From assembly GCA_025936045.1 (NCBI GenBank), contig JAICUB010000049.1, forward strand, positions 1 through 46,756: DNA of 46,756 nucleotides. The letters are read 5' to 3'. Below the pieces are notes generated by a model, which saw only the letters and a program-made list of their open reading frames with translations, did no database searches and was not told where the DNA came from. The position numbers were made by a program, and so were the translations under genes. Shown one piece after another: positions 1 through 8,179 of this stretch; positions within the stretch are counted from its first letter, which is position 1; each line of letters opens with the position of its first letter. This DNA comes from Polyangiaceae bacterium. GTDB lineage: Bacteria; Myxococcota_A; Polyangia; Polyangiales; Polyangiaceae.

Positions 1-1
1 C

Positions 2-184
2 CTCGAGCGCGTGCTCGCGGACGTGGCAGCTGGCTCGAGTGCGGGCAAGCGCGTCCGCGATCATGTCGCCGAAATCTTGGGTCTAGCAGCATTCGAGTGG
101 CTCTCCCCCGAGATCTGTTTGCAAGTGAGCCTCGAGGATGCACGCAAGGATTATCCTGATGCAGAGGATGTTGAAACGCCGTGA
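2..184 (+). CDS. 3' end of an unidentified gene (partial)
   Basis: An open frame enters from the left edge and ends with TGA at 182-184, giving about 60 residues. The composition looks coding: acidic and leucine-rich, with GC-rich third positions at least in the first half. The visible tail contains DHVAEILGLAAFEWLSPE and ends in an acidic stretch. I do not recognise the family. The stop overlaps the preferred start of the next gene (ATG 168) by 17 bases, which would fit translational coupling. A non-coding left edge cannot be excluded, because only 183 bases are visible. Confidence 0.45.
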   Translation, partial: LERVLADVAAGSSAGKRVRDHVAEILGLAAFEWLSPEICLQVSLEDARKDYPDAEDVETP

Positions 185-1655
185 ACGCAGGTTCGTGCTG
201 ACCGTACTCGGAGTGACCGTGACCTGGTTGGTTGCTTGCGGTTCGACCGACTCGCATCGGCACACGGAGGGAGTACGAGCTGGTGCGAGCGGGTCGGGCG
301 GTGCTGGTCGTAGTGGAGGCATGGGCGCGGTCGAAGTTGGGACTGGCGGCAGAGCAGGCGGTGGAGGGCACGGAGACAACGCGTCGATTGCAGGCAACAC
401 CGCCGTGACAACGAGCGCGGGCGGTGTTTCGAGTGCAGGCGCTGCCGGTGCGGGCATGGGCGCGGGTGCAGCGGGTGCGCCCTCCCAACGGGGCGCAGGC
501 GAATCCGGGACGGGCAGTTCGAGCGGGGGCGCGACGGACGGAGGCAAAGCCGACGGTGGCGTCGCCGGCTCCGAACCCGAGGGTGCGGTCGACGCGGTCA
601 GCGTCGGCTATTGGCATGCATGTGCGCTGGTCCGCGGCAGCGTGCGTTGTTGGGGCGATAACCGCGTCGGGCAGCTCGGCGACGGTTCGGGCATGAACAG
701 CGACGTCGGCGTTCCGGTCAGAGGACTCGCATCCGCCGTGACCGCGATTTCGGCCGGCTACTATCACACGTGCGCTCTGGTGGGCGGCGAGGTCTGGTGT
801 TGGGGTCTGAATGCCTACGGACAACTCGGCGACGGCTCGATGGATGACAGCCCGGTGCCGGTTCGGGTCGAAATGCTCGGCTCGAGCGTCACGGCGATTT
901 CAGGCGGTGGCAATCACACCTGTGCCCTTGTCGACGATGCGGCGTACTGCTGGGGCCACAACGAGTTTGGACAGGTTGGCGACGATTCGAGCGACGACAG
1001 GTCGTCACCGACGGCGGTTCGGGGCGCAAGCAGCGGCGTTACGATGATCGAGGCTGGAGAGTACCAGACCTGCGCGGTTCGGAACGGCACCGTTGCGTGC
1101 TGGGGGCAGGAGGTGACCGGACAACACGACCTCGTTCCTCTCGAAGTCCCGAGCACGCGTGGAGCGTACGCAGTCTCGACCGGCGGCGACGTCGCCTGTG
1201 CTCTGCTCGATACCGAGGGAGCCGCCGGCATGGGCGGAGCCGGGGCCAGTGACGGTGCTCACGCTGCTTGCTGGGGCGCGAATTACTACGGCGCTCTCGG
1301 CAACGGAAAGACCGAGGACAGCGCGACGCCGGTCGACGTGACCGACCCGAACGCGAGCGACGGAGTCTCCTCCGCTTCAATCGATCAGATCTCGGCTGGC
1401 CCTGAAATCACCTGTGCGATCGCGCGTGGCGCGGGTTACTGCTGGGGGTTCAATCTCTGGTCGTCGGTCGGTGACGGAACGACTGTCGATCGTCATGTGC
1501 CGACACCCGTGCTTGGGCTGAGCTCGGGAGTTACCGCGATCTCGGTGGGGGGCGAAGCGCGCAACTGCGCGATCGAGCGAGGCAACGTCTATTGTTGGGG
1601 CACCGGAAGCTGGCCCACCGGCTCGACCGTGCCCGAACGAGTTACCGTGGAGTAA
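168..1655 (+). CDS. RCC1-repeat beta-propeller lipoprotein
   Basis: A secreted lipoprotein of 495 residues. Starting at ATG 168 gives MLKRRERRFV, a hydrophobic stretch and a lipobox ending in LVAC (Cys24). In-frame ATGs at 138 and 159 only lengthen the n-region. Residues of roughly 25-140 form a Gly/Ala/Ser linker. The rest holds about seven RCC1/BNR-type blades, each with the pattern GxxHTCAL...CWGxNxxGQLGDG. The two cysteines in nearly every blade (CAL and CWG) suggest a disulfide per blade, consistent with an extracytoplasmic location. Such proteins are common and numerous in myxobacteria. The ligand is unknown. Blade five carries a small Gly/Ala insertion (around AAGMGGAGASDGA). Confidence 0.85.
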   Translation: MLKRRERRFVLTVLGVTVTWLVACGSTDSHRHTEGVRAGASGSGGAGRSGGMGAVEVGTGGRAGGGGHGDNASIAGNTAVTTSAGGVSSAGAAGAGMGAGAAGAPSQRGAGESGTGSSSGGATDGGKADGGVAGSEPEGAVDAVSVGYWHACALVRGSVRCWGDNRVGQLGDGSGMNSDVGVPVRGLASAVTAISAGYYHTCALVGGEVWCWGLNAYGQLGDGSMDDSPVPVRVEMLGSSVTAISGGGNHTCALVDDAAYCWGHNEFGQVGDDSSDDRSSPTAVRGASSGVTMIEAGEYQTCAVRNGTVACWGQEVTGQHDLVPLEVPSTRGAYAVSTGGDVACALLDTEGAAGMGGAGASDGAHAACWGANYYGALGNGKTEDSATPVDVTDPNASDGVSSASIDQISAGPEITCAIARGAGYCWGFNLWSSVGDGTTVDRHVPTPVLGLSSGVTAISVGGEARNCAIERGNVYCWGTGSWPTGSTVPERVTVE

Positions 1656-1778
1656 CGCCGGACGAAAGGTGGCGTGCATGCCCGTCCCAGGAGAAGGGGG
1701 TGGCGGCAAATTCGGTGCGCTGGTTCGGTTTTCACGCTTTCGCTGAATTCGCAACGAGCCCGTCGGTTCCCGCATCCG

Positions 1779-2401
1779 TCAGTCCTCAGTTTCGTCGAGG
1801 ACAGCTTCAAAGAGTGCGAGGTCGTCGTCGCTCAAGACCTTCTGCGCCAGGCGCGGTGGAAGGCTGACTAGATCATCGATTAGTCGAGCGATTTGGCCGT
1901 AGACGGACAAGCGGAATCCCGCGTCCTCCCGCAATGCCTCGGCGGCGGTCGGCTCCTGCTTCGCCGAGATGGAGGTCTCGCGTGTGAGCGCATCCTTCTC
2001 CCGTTTGGCTACCGCGCGCTCCCGTTCGACGAGATCTCGCTCCCGCCTTACCAACAACTCATCGGCGAACTCTGGGCGGGCAGGGCACTCCGTGTCACCG
2101 TTCCCGTCCGATTCCTCGTCGGCATCGAAGTCGTCGTCGTCGCCATCCTCGCACTGGCCGTCCGCGCTCGCGGACCGCGCCCTGAGCCGTGCCTCCATCC
2201 AGGGACTCCGACCGGCACGGGAGTCGCCGCGACCTCCAAGCGCGTGGCCGCCGCCGTCTTTTGCAACTCGCTCAACTTCGGCCTGGTCGAACCGGTGCAC
2301 GCCGTCGTCATCCAAAACGGGGTGCAAGCGGACTCCCTCGAGCCGTCGCACCGTCGCGATACTCTTGCCAATCTTTTCGCCACCTGCGCCCGGGTGAGCA
2401 T
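1779..2401 (-). pseudogene. Frameshifted helix-turn-helix (MerR/excisionase-like) protein gene
   Basis: Read from ATG 2401 (two bases after the previous stop), the frame begins MLTRAQVAKRL and then becomes nonsense. One frame over, the sequence continues as GKSIATVRRLEGVRLHP...GVHRFDQAEVERVA, which is the expected second half of a MerR/excisionase-like DNA-binding helix-turn-helix. Adding one G within TTGGC near 2367-2369 joins both halves perfectly. The remaining ~190 codons encode an acidic patch (CEDGDDDDFDADEE) and a charged, probably coiled-coil region (ELLVRRERDLVERERAVAKREKD), ending in SDDDLALFEAVLDETED. Similar HTH plus coiled-coil proteins occur beside integrases in myxobacterial mobile elements (recollection of the family). 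Translation from GTG 2351 could still give a protein lacking most of the HTH. A sequencing error is the main alternative to real decay. Confidence 0.7.
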
Positions 2402-2403
2402 GG

Positions 2404-2586
2404 TCATCGACCCTCCATGTCGCGGCGCACCCGTGCGATCACAAGCCACTCTCGGAACACACGCGTGAGCTCGTTCGCGAGCTCCCACTGCGCTGCCTCG
2501 CATGCCCGCTCCAGCGCCGTGGCGAGCGCCTCCGCGACGGCGTCTATCTCGCCCATTCCTGCTGGCCCACCCCGCGCGATCCCCAT
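2404..2586 (-). CDS. Small helical protein of a degraded integrative element
   Basis: About 60 residues, starting at ATG 2586 (or ATG 2556). The product is alpha-helical and charged, with the core AVAEALATALERACEAA followed by WELANELTRVFREW. It ends two bases before the ATG of the HTH gene, so the two were probably co-translated. The frame stays open further upstream to a GTG at 2706, but that stretch coincides with the tRNA-Leu fragment and is not a credible coding extension. Similar short helical ORFs accompany HTH and integrase genes in myxobacterial elements. The function is unknown. Confidence 0.45.
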   Translation of the reverse strand: MGIARGGPAGMGEIDAVAEALATALERACEAAQWELANELTRVFREWLVIARVRRDMEGR

Positions 2587-2673
2587 GGGCCTACGCGTAG
2601 CTTCGCGCGTTCCGGTGCGCAGGCCGCCGCCGAAATCCTGCTCCCCGGGCCTCTCGTGCTGCCCCAACGCGTC

Positions 2674-2712
2674 TTTTGAGTCCGCCGCGTCTGCCGGTTC
2701 CGCCACTTCGGC
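2674..2712 (-). pseudogene. Truncated tRNA-Leu, 5' half only (possible attachment-site relic)
   Basis: On the minus strand 39 bases match the 5' half of a bacterial tRNA-Leu. They comprise a 7-nt acceptor strand GCCGAAG, then TGGCGGAA, a D-loop with GG, a closing D-stem CGC, an anticodon 5' stem GCGGA and the loop CTCAAAA (anticodon CAA). After the loop the sequence GACGC cannot pair with GCGGA, and there is no T-arm (GGTTCGA). The tRNA is therefore broken immediately 3' of the anticodon loop. Its position, 14 bases past a tyrosine-recombinase fragment, fits a rearranged tRNA integration site. Confidence 0.65.
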
Positions 2713-2725
2713 TTGGTCTTGGCAA

Positions 2726-2845
2726 TCCGAGCCCGAGCTCCGTAGCAGACCTTGCCTGCCGCCGGTAGCCGTTGATCATCGTGCTCGACCGATGCCCGGT
2801 TCGGTCGGCCAACCAGGTCTTGGTTTTGCCGTTGGCGAGGCTCAG
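2726..2845 (-). pseudogene. Tyrosine recombinase (integrase) C-terminal fragment
   Basis: One frame encodes about 39 residues, SLANGKTKTWLADRTGHRSS followed by TMINGYRRQARSATELGLG. This is the C-terminal catalytic segment of a phage-type integrase: the GH motif is followed nine residues later by the candidate nucleophile Tyr (INGYRR), as in XerD-like enzymes. There is no upstream part of the gene. The fragment starts inside the stop codon of the sensor kinase, so the other ~300 residues, including the catalytic R..HxxR region, are gone. Homology stops at ELGLG, just before the tRNA-Leu fragment. Confidence 0.7.
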
Positions 2846-4956
2846 GGGACCACGGGCAAGTAAATCCGGAACGTCGCGCCCGCTCCGGGTGTGCTTTCCG
2901 CCGTGACGAAGCCGCCTGCGCCGCGGACGATGGACGCGCACATGGCGAGGCCGAGCCCGGTGCCCTCACCCTTGGCTTTGGTGGTGAAAAAGGGCTCGAA
3001 GACGCGATCGAGGATTTCATGCGGGACGCCGGGGCCGTCGTCCGCGACGCCGAGCACGACGAAGGTGCCCTCGCCCAAGAGGCCGTGGGCGCGAGCCTGA
3101 TCGGGCTCGAGCACGACGAGGCAACTCGAGAGCCGAATGTTCGCGCCGTGGCCCAGGGTCGCATCCACGGCGTTGCCGATGAGGTTCATCACGACCTGGC
3201 GAAGTTGGGTCGGATCGATGAGCACCCGCGCGTCGCTCGAAGCGAGCTCGTACGTGAAGTGAAGGCTTTCCGGGACGAGCTTTTGGAGCACCGGCACCGT
3301 ATCACGCACGAGGCCGTCGACCGTGAGCGCCACGGGGCGGATCGGTTCGCGCCGCGCGTAGGCGAGGAGAGAGCGCGTGAGCTCGGCTGCCTGGCGCACG
3401 GCGGCTTGGATGTCGAGGGCGGCCTCGCCGCTGTCTCCGCGTGGCGAGCGCAACCGGTCGGCTGCAGCGCCGATCACAGTGAGGAGATTGTTGAAGTCGT
3501 GAGCGATCCCGGCCGCGAGCCGGCCGAGGCTCTCGAGCTTTTCGCCCTGGAGCGCGACCGCTTCGGCCTCGAGCCGGTCGGTGATGTCGACGCCGAGGCT
3601 CGAGCTGCCGACGACGGCGCCGTCGGTGGCGTGCGTCGGCGTGTTGGTCCAGAGCACCTTGCGGGTCGCGCCGTCACGGCGTCGAATCGTCGTCTCGAAG
3701 TGGCGCACGAGCTTGCCGAGCCGCATCCCCTCGAGAAAATCCTCCCGCACCCGCGTGCTGTCGCGCGTGGGCAAGAGCAGGCTGAAGCCGTCGGCGCCGA
3801 TGACTTCGGAGCGGGCGTAGCCCGTGAGCTTGAGAAAGCTGTCGTTGATGAACTCGACGCGCCCGGCTGCGTCGAGCACGACCGCGAGCACGTCGACGCC
3901 TTCGAGCAGCGTCTGAAAGCGCCGTTCGAGCTCGGCGCGCCGGAGCTCTTCCTCCTTTTGTGTCGTGATGTCCGCGAGCGTGCCTTGAACGGCGACCGGC
4001 TTACCGTGCGCGTCTCGCACGACGGCGCAGGTGTCGCGCACCCAGCGCAGCGCTCCGTCCGTCAGGCGGATGCGATACACGAGCTCGGGCTCGAACCCTT
4101 CCTCGATCTGCGAAGACAGGCGCGTGCGCACGCCGCCGCGATCCTCGGGTACGACCGCTTCGACCCAGCGGTCGACTCCGCCGGACACCAAAAACTCTTC
4201 GGCGCGCCGCCCGCCGAGGTCCTTGATCTGCGGGCTCAAGTAGTCGAGCGCGCCGGTGCGCGCGTCGAAGGAATAGACGACGACGGGCAGCGATTCGACG
4301 AGGTGTTGGTACTTGGCCTCCGTGCCGCGCAGGTTTCGCTCCGCGTGCACCCGCCGTTCGACCTCGAGCGTGAGCGCCACGAGCGCGCCTACGTCGGCCG
4401 CGAAATCGATCTCCTCTTCTTGCCACGTTCGGGCCGAGCCCTGGTGCTCGTGGCAGAGCACGCCGCGGAGCTCGCCCGGGCCGATGAGCGGGACGTCGAG
4501 GAGCGCGCCCACGCGATTGCGCACGAGGTAGTCGTAGAGCTCCGACGTGCGCGCATCGGTGAGCGCATCCTCCACCGCCACGGCACCCTCCTCCGTCTGC
4601 GTGATCGCGCGAATGTATCCGGGGCAACTCGCGACCTCGATCTGCGGCTCGGGCGCTCCTTCGGGGGGAGTCGGCAGCTGAAAGCGACACGTGAGCCGCT
4701 GGCCGCTCGCGTCGAAGAGCCAGATGCTGGTGCGCGGAATGTCGAGCGCTTGGCTCGTCAGGCGCGCGACGTTCGCGAGCAGCGCCTCCACGCTGCCGGC
4801 ATCGCGCGGGTCCTTGATCGCGTCGCGTAGGAGCGCTGCATGCGAGCGCAGCTTGCGCGCGAGCTCTCGATGGCGCGAAAGCCGCGTGCGGTACTCCGCC
4901 TCCCGCGAGCGGGCCGCCGCGAGCTCACGCTCGATGAACGACTCGGTCATCCCCAT
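2842..4956 (-). CDS. GAF/PAS soluble sensor histidine kinase
   Basis: 704 residues and no transmembrane segment, so a cytoplasmic sensor. Approximate order: an N-terminal coiled coil (1-45), a GAF domain (50-205; TSIWLFDASGQRLTCRF, GVLCHEHQG), PAS 1 (about 215-340), PAS 2 (about 345-465, ending SLGVDITDR), HisKA with the phospho-acceptor in GIAHDFNNLLTVI, and HATPase_c with N-box LIGNAVDA, G1 DDGPGVP, F-box EPFFTTK and G2 GEGTGLGLAM. No receiver domain is fused and no response regulator is adjacent, so it is an orphan kinase. It follows cusA on the same strand after 43 bases containing a strong hairpin, so co-transcription is uncertain. The stop codon abuts the integrase fragment. The C-terminus FRIYLPVVP looks complete for the family. 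Confidence 0.9.
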   Translation of the reverse strand: MGMTESFIERELAAARSREAEYRTRLSRHRELARKLRSHAALLRDAIKDPRDAGSVEALLANVARLTSQALDIPRTSIWLFDASGQRLTCRFQLPTPPEGAPEPQIEVASCPGYIRAITQTEEGAVAVEDALTDARTSELYDYLVRNRVGALLDVPLIGPGELRGVLCHEHQGSARTWQEEEIDFAADVGALVALTLEVERRVHAERNLRGTEAKYQHLVESLPVVVYSFDARTGALDYLSPQIKDLGGRRAEEFLVSGGVDRWVEAVVPEDRGGVRTRLSSQIEEGFEPELVYRIRLTDGALRWVRDTCAVVRDAHGKPVAVQGTLADITTQKEEELRRAELERRFQTLLEGVDVLAVVLDAAGRVEFINDSFLKLTGYARSEVIGADGFSLLLPTRDSTRVREDFLEGMRLGKLVRHFETTIRRRDGATRKVLWTNTPTHATDGAVVGSSSLGVDITDRLEAEAVALQGEKLESLGRLAAGIAHDFNNLLTVIGAAADRLRSPRGDSGEAALDIQAAVRQAAELTRSLLAYARREPIRPVALTVDGLVRDTVPVLQKLVPESLHFTYELASSDARVLIDPTQLRQVVMNLIGNAVDATLGHGANIRLSSCLVVLEPDQARAHGLLGEGTFVVLGVADDGPGVPHEILDRVFEPFFTTKAKGEGTGLGLAMCASIVRGAGGFVTAESTPGAGATFRIYLPVVP

Positions 4957-4960
4957 GGCT

Positions 4961-5001
4961 CTAGCCCGAGGCTAGCAGATCCCTTCCGGCGGGCCGGATC
5001 T
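4961..5001 (-). terminator. Paired hairpins at the 3' end of the efflux operon
   Basis: Two palindromes lie between cusA and the kinase: CTAGCC-cga-GGCTAG (4961-4975), and AGATCC/GGATCT (4977-5001) enclosing CCGGC-gg-GCCGG. The second overlaps the cusA stop codon. No T-run follows, so this may be an attenuator or RNA-stability element rather than a classical intrinsic terminator. Confidence 0.4.
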
Positions 5002-8000
5002 ATTGGAGCTGACCCGGCAGCTGCTCAGTCCGTTGCGCTTCGCTCGTAGTCCGGCGCTTCCAAATCGCGAAGACGGCCGGGTACACCGTGAGCTCGAGTA
5101 AAAACGAGGTGACCAGGCCGCCGACCATCGGTGCGGCAATGCGCTTCATCACGTCTGCGCCCGTGCCCGTGCTCCAGAGCACCGGCACCAAGCCGAGGAT
5201 CATGGTCGCGACCGTCATCAGCTTCGGACGCAAGCGCTTGGCCGCGCCCTCCACGATGGCGTCGCGCAGGTCCGCAGGCGTGCGGAGCCTTCCCTCCCGC
5301 GCACGGCGCGCGTGCGCGAGCGTCAAGTAGAGCAGCATCACCACGCCCGTCTCGGCGTCGAGCCCTGCGAGCGCGATGATGCCCACCCAAACTGCGACGC
5401 TGAGATTATAATGCAGAAAGTACAAGAGCCAGATCGCGCCCACGAGCGAGAACGGCACGGCAAGCATGACGATGGCCGTCTCGACGATGGACTGCGTGTT
5501 CAGGTAGAGTAAGAGCATCACGCTGGCGAGCGTGAGCGGGATCACCCATTTGAGGCGTTCTTTGGCCCGCTCGAAGTACTTGAACTGCCCGACCCACGCG
5601 AGCCGCGTCCCCGCCGGAAGCTTTACCTCGTTCGAGACGGCGCGCTTGGCCTCTGCGACGTAGTCGGCGATCGGTCGATCCGTATCCACGAACACGAAGC
5701 CGACGAGCTTGCCGCCTTCGCTCCGGATCATGGGCGGACCGAGGACACTCTCGATGTCGGCGACTTGGGAGAGTGGAACCTGCGCGCCGCCCGGTGTCGC
5801 GATGAGCACCCGCTTCAAGAGCTCAGGATCGTCGCGAAACTCGCGCGCGTAGCGCACGGAGATCGGGTAACGCTGCCGGCCTTCGACCGTTTCGGAAACG
5901 TTGTCACCGCCGATCGCCTGTGCGACGACCGTGTTTATATCGGCGACGGTGAGGCCCTGGCGTGCCGCTTCTGCGCGCTTCACGGCGAAATCGAGGTAGA
6001 AACCGCCCGTGGAGCGCTCGGCGAAGGCGCTGCGCGTGCCCGGGAGCTTCTCGACCGCGTGCTCGACGGCAATCGCGGCGGTTTCGATCGCGTCGAGATC
6101 GTCGCCGAATACTTCGATCCCGAGCGGACTCCTCACGCCCGTCGCGAGCATCTCGGTGCGAGTCTGAATCGGCATCCACCAGACGTTCGGCATGCCCGGA
6201 AAATGCAGCTTTTCGTCCATCTGCGCGATCAGGGCGTCCCAGTCGAGGCCCGGGCGCCATTGGCTCTTCGGCTTGAGCACGATCGTCACCTCCGCCATGC
6301 CGAGCGGCGCCGGATCCGTCGCCGTCTCGGCGCGCCCCTCCTTGCCGAACACACTCACGACCTCGGGGAACTTCTTGAGCTCGCGATCCATGGCCTTGAG
6401 CGTGACGGCCGCCTGGTTCTCGGACATACCGGGCGGCGCCGTCGGCATGTAGAGCACGACGCCCTCGTTCAACGGCGGCATGAACTCGCTGCCGAGCCGC
6501 AGCGCGGCGGGGATCGTCAGCGCGATCGCCAGCACCGCGACCGTCAGCACCTTCCAGCGCTGAGCGACCACGAAGCGGACGACCGGCGCGTAGAGCGCGG
6601 TCAGCCAGCGATTGAGGGGATTTTTCGTTTCGTCGTGCACCGTGCCGCGAATGAACAGCACGGCAAGAGCCGGTGTGAGCGTCACGGCGAGGACCGCCGC
6701 AAAGCCGATCGAGTACGTCTTGGTGAAGGCGAGCGGCTTGAAGAGACGGCCTTCGGTCGCTTCGAGGGTGAAGACGGGCAAAAAGGAGACGGTAATGACG
6801 AGAAGCGAGAAGAAGATCGAGGGGCCAACCTCTTGCATCCCGCGGATGATTGCGTCGGTACGCGACGTCGGCCTGCCTTGCGCTTCCCACTCCGCGAGCT
6901 GCTTGTGAATGTTCTCGATGATGATGATCGAGCCGTCCACCATGGCGCCCACGGCGACCGCGATGCCGCCGAGCGACATGATGTTGGCCGTGAGGTGCTG
7001 CTCCGCCATCGGAATGAACGCGAGCAGGACCCCGAGCGGCAGCGTGAGGATGGGGATGAGCGCGCTCCGCACGTGCAGCAAGAACACGAAGATCACGACG
7101 CTCACGACGAGCATTTCCTCGATCAGTGTGTGACGCAGGGTATGTACGGCGTCTTCGATGAGCGCGGACCGATCGTAGGTGGTGACGACCTCGACGCCTT
7201 CGGGGAGGCCCTTGGCGAGCTCGGCCAGGCGCTCCTTGACGCGTTCGATGACCTTGAGCGCGTTTTCGCCGTAGCGCATGACGACGATGCCCCCGGGCGC
7301 CTCGCCCTCGCCGTTGAGCTCCGTGAGGCCGCGCCGGGTGTCGGGACCGATGCTGACTTGCGCGACGTCCTCTACGCGGACGGGCGTCCCGTTCACCGTT
7401 CTGATCGGCGAGAGCCCGATGTCTTCGGGTTTCTTCACGTAGCCACGGCCGCGAATGACCTGCTCGTGACCCGCGATCTCGATCACTCGGCCGCCCACCT
7501 CCTGGTTCGACGCACGCACGGAGCGCACGACGTCGTCGAGCGTGACGCCGTAGCCGAGGAGCTTGTTGGGGTCGACGTTGACCTGATACTGCTTCACGTA
7601 GCCGCCCACGCTCGCGACCTCGGCGACGCCCGGCACGCTCTCGAGCGCGTAGCGGACGGTCCAATCCTGGAGCGAGCGCAGCTGTTGAAGGTCGTGCTTA
7701 CCGCTCTTGTCGACGAGCGCGTACTCGAACACCCAACCGACGCCCGTGGCGTCGGGGCCGAGCGTCGGGTTCACGCCTTGGGGCAGCTTGGCGCGAACGG
7801 AGCTCATGTATTCGAGCACGCGGCTCCGCGCCCAATAGATGTCCGTGCCGTCCTCGAAGATGACGTTCACGAACGACATCCCGAACATCGATTGTCCGCG
7901 CACCGCCTGAACCTTGGGCGCCGCAATCAGCGCCGCGGAGATGGGGTAGGTGACCTGGTCCTCGACGAGGTCGGGGCTCTGTCCCGGCCATTCGGTGAAA

Positions 8001-8179
8001 ACGATGACCTGCACGTCGGAGAGATCGGGGAGCGCATCGAGCGGCGCGCGCTCGAGCGAGACGAAGCCCCAGGCCGCGAGCGCCGCCACGAAGAAAATCG
8101 TCAAGAACGGCCGGCGCGCGCTCGCCGCGATGACGCGAGCGACGAACCCCACCGCCGGCGTCGAGGACGACGAGGTCAC
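5000..8179 (-). CDS. cusA: Heavy-metal RND efflux pump, CusA/CzcA family
   Basis: 1059 residues, the usual size for an HME-type inner-membrane RND pump driven by the proton gradient. The HME signature GAMVDGSIIIIENIHK lies in TM4. The periplasmic domain contains VFGKEGRAETATDPAPLGM and EMLATGVRSP, the latter holding the methionine equivalent to one of the three CusA metal-binding Met residues; the position matching Met672 appears to be Leu (GLTVADI). Cu(I)/Ag(I) is the likely substrate but is inferred. The start is GTG at 8179, overlapping the cusB stop in GTGA. Last gene of the tripartite operon. Confidence 0.93.
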   Translation of the reverse strand: MTSSSSTPAVGFVARVIAASARRPFLTIFFVAALAAWGFVSLERAPLDALPDLSDVQVIVFTEWPGQSPDLVEDQVTYPISAALIAAPKVQAVRGQSMFGMSFVNVIFEDGTDIYWARSRVLEYMSSVRAKLPQGVNPTLGPDATGVGWVFEYALVDKSGKHDLQQLRSLQDWTVRYALESVPGVAEVASVGGYVKQYQVNVDPNKLLGYGVTLDDVVRSVRASNQEVGGRVIEIAGHEQVIRGRGYVKKPEDIGLSPIRTVNGTPVRVEDVAQVSIGPDTRRGLTELNGEGEAPGGIVVMRYGENALKVIERVKERLAELAKGLPEGVEVVTTYDRSALIEDAVHTLRHTLIEEMLVVSVVIFVFLLHVRSALIPILTLPLGVLLAFIPMAEQHLTANIMSLGGIAVAVGAMVDGSIIIIENIHKQLAEWEAQGRPTSRTDAIIRGMQEVGPSIFFSLLVITVSFLPVFTLEATEGRLFKPLAFTKTYSIGFAAVLAVTLTPALAVLFIRGTVHDETKNPLNRWLTALYAPVVRFVVAQRWKVLTVAVLAIALTIPAALRLGSEFMPPLNEGVVLYMPTAPPGMSENQAAVTLKAMDRELKKFPEVVSVFGKEGRAETATDPAPLGMAEVTIVLKPKSQWRPGLDWDALIAQMDEKLHFPGMPNVWWMPIQTRTEMLATGVRSPLGIEVFGDDLDAIETAAIAVEHAVEKLPGTRSAFAERSTGGFYLDFAVKRAEAARQGLTVADINTVVAQAIGGDNVSETVEGRQRYPISVRYAREFRDDPELLKRVLIATPGGAQVPLSQVADIESVLGPPMIRSEGGKLVGFVFVDTDRPIADYVAEAKRAVSNEVKLPAGTRLAWVGQFKYFERAKERLKWVIPLTLASVMLLLYLNTQSIVETAIVMLAVPFSLVGAIWLLYFLHYNLSVAVWVGIIALAGLDAETGVVMLLYLTLAHARRAREGRLRTPADLRDAIVEGAAKRLRPKLMTVATMILGLVPVLWSTGTGADVMKRIAAPMVGGLVTSFLLELTVYPAVFAIWKRRTTSEAQRTEQLPGQLQ

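Larger units (their letters stand above)
1779..2845 (-). mobile_element. Scar of an integrative element
   Basis: Four adjacent remnants lie on one strand: integrase C-terminus, tRNA-Leu 5' half, small helical ORF and frameshifted HTH gene. All are typical of elements that use tRNA genes as attachment sites, and none is intact. No inverted repeats or second att copy are visible in the window. The boundaries given are those of the recognisable remnants only. Confidence 0.5.

Noticed and set aside
2365..2380. Programmed -1 frameshift in the HTH gene
   Set aside because: The site reads GCG AAA AGA TTG, which is not an X-XXY-YYZ slippery heptamer and allows poor re-pairing. An indel explains it more simply.
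2544..3164. Minus-strand frame reading through KPKWRNRQTRRTQK
   Set aside because: This peptide is the classic artefact of translating a tRNA-Leu 5' half. It overlaps the kinase, the integrase fragment and the tRNA fragment in the wrong frame.
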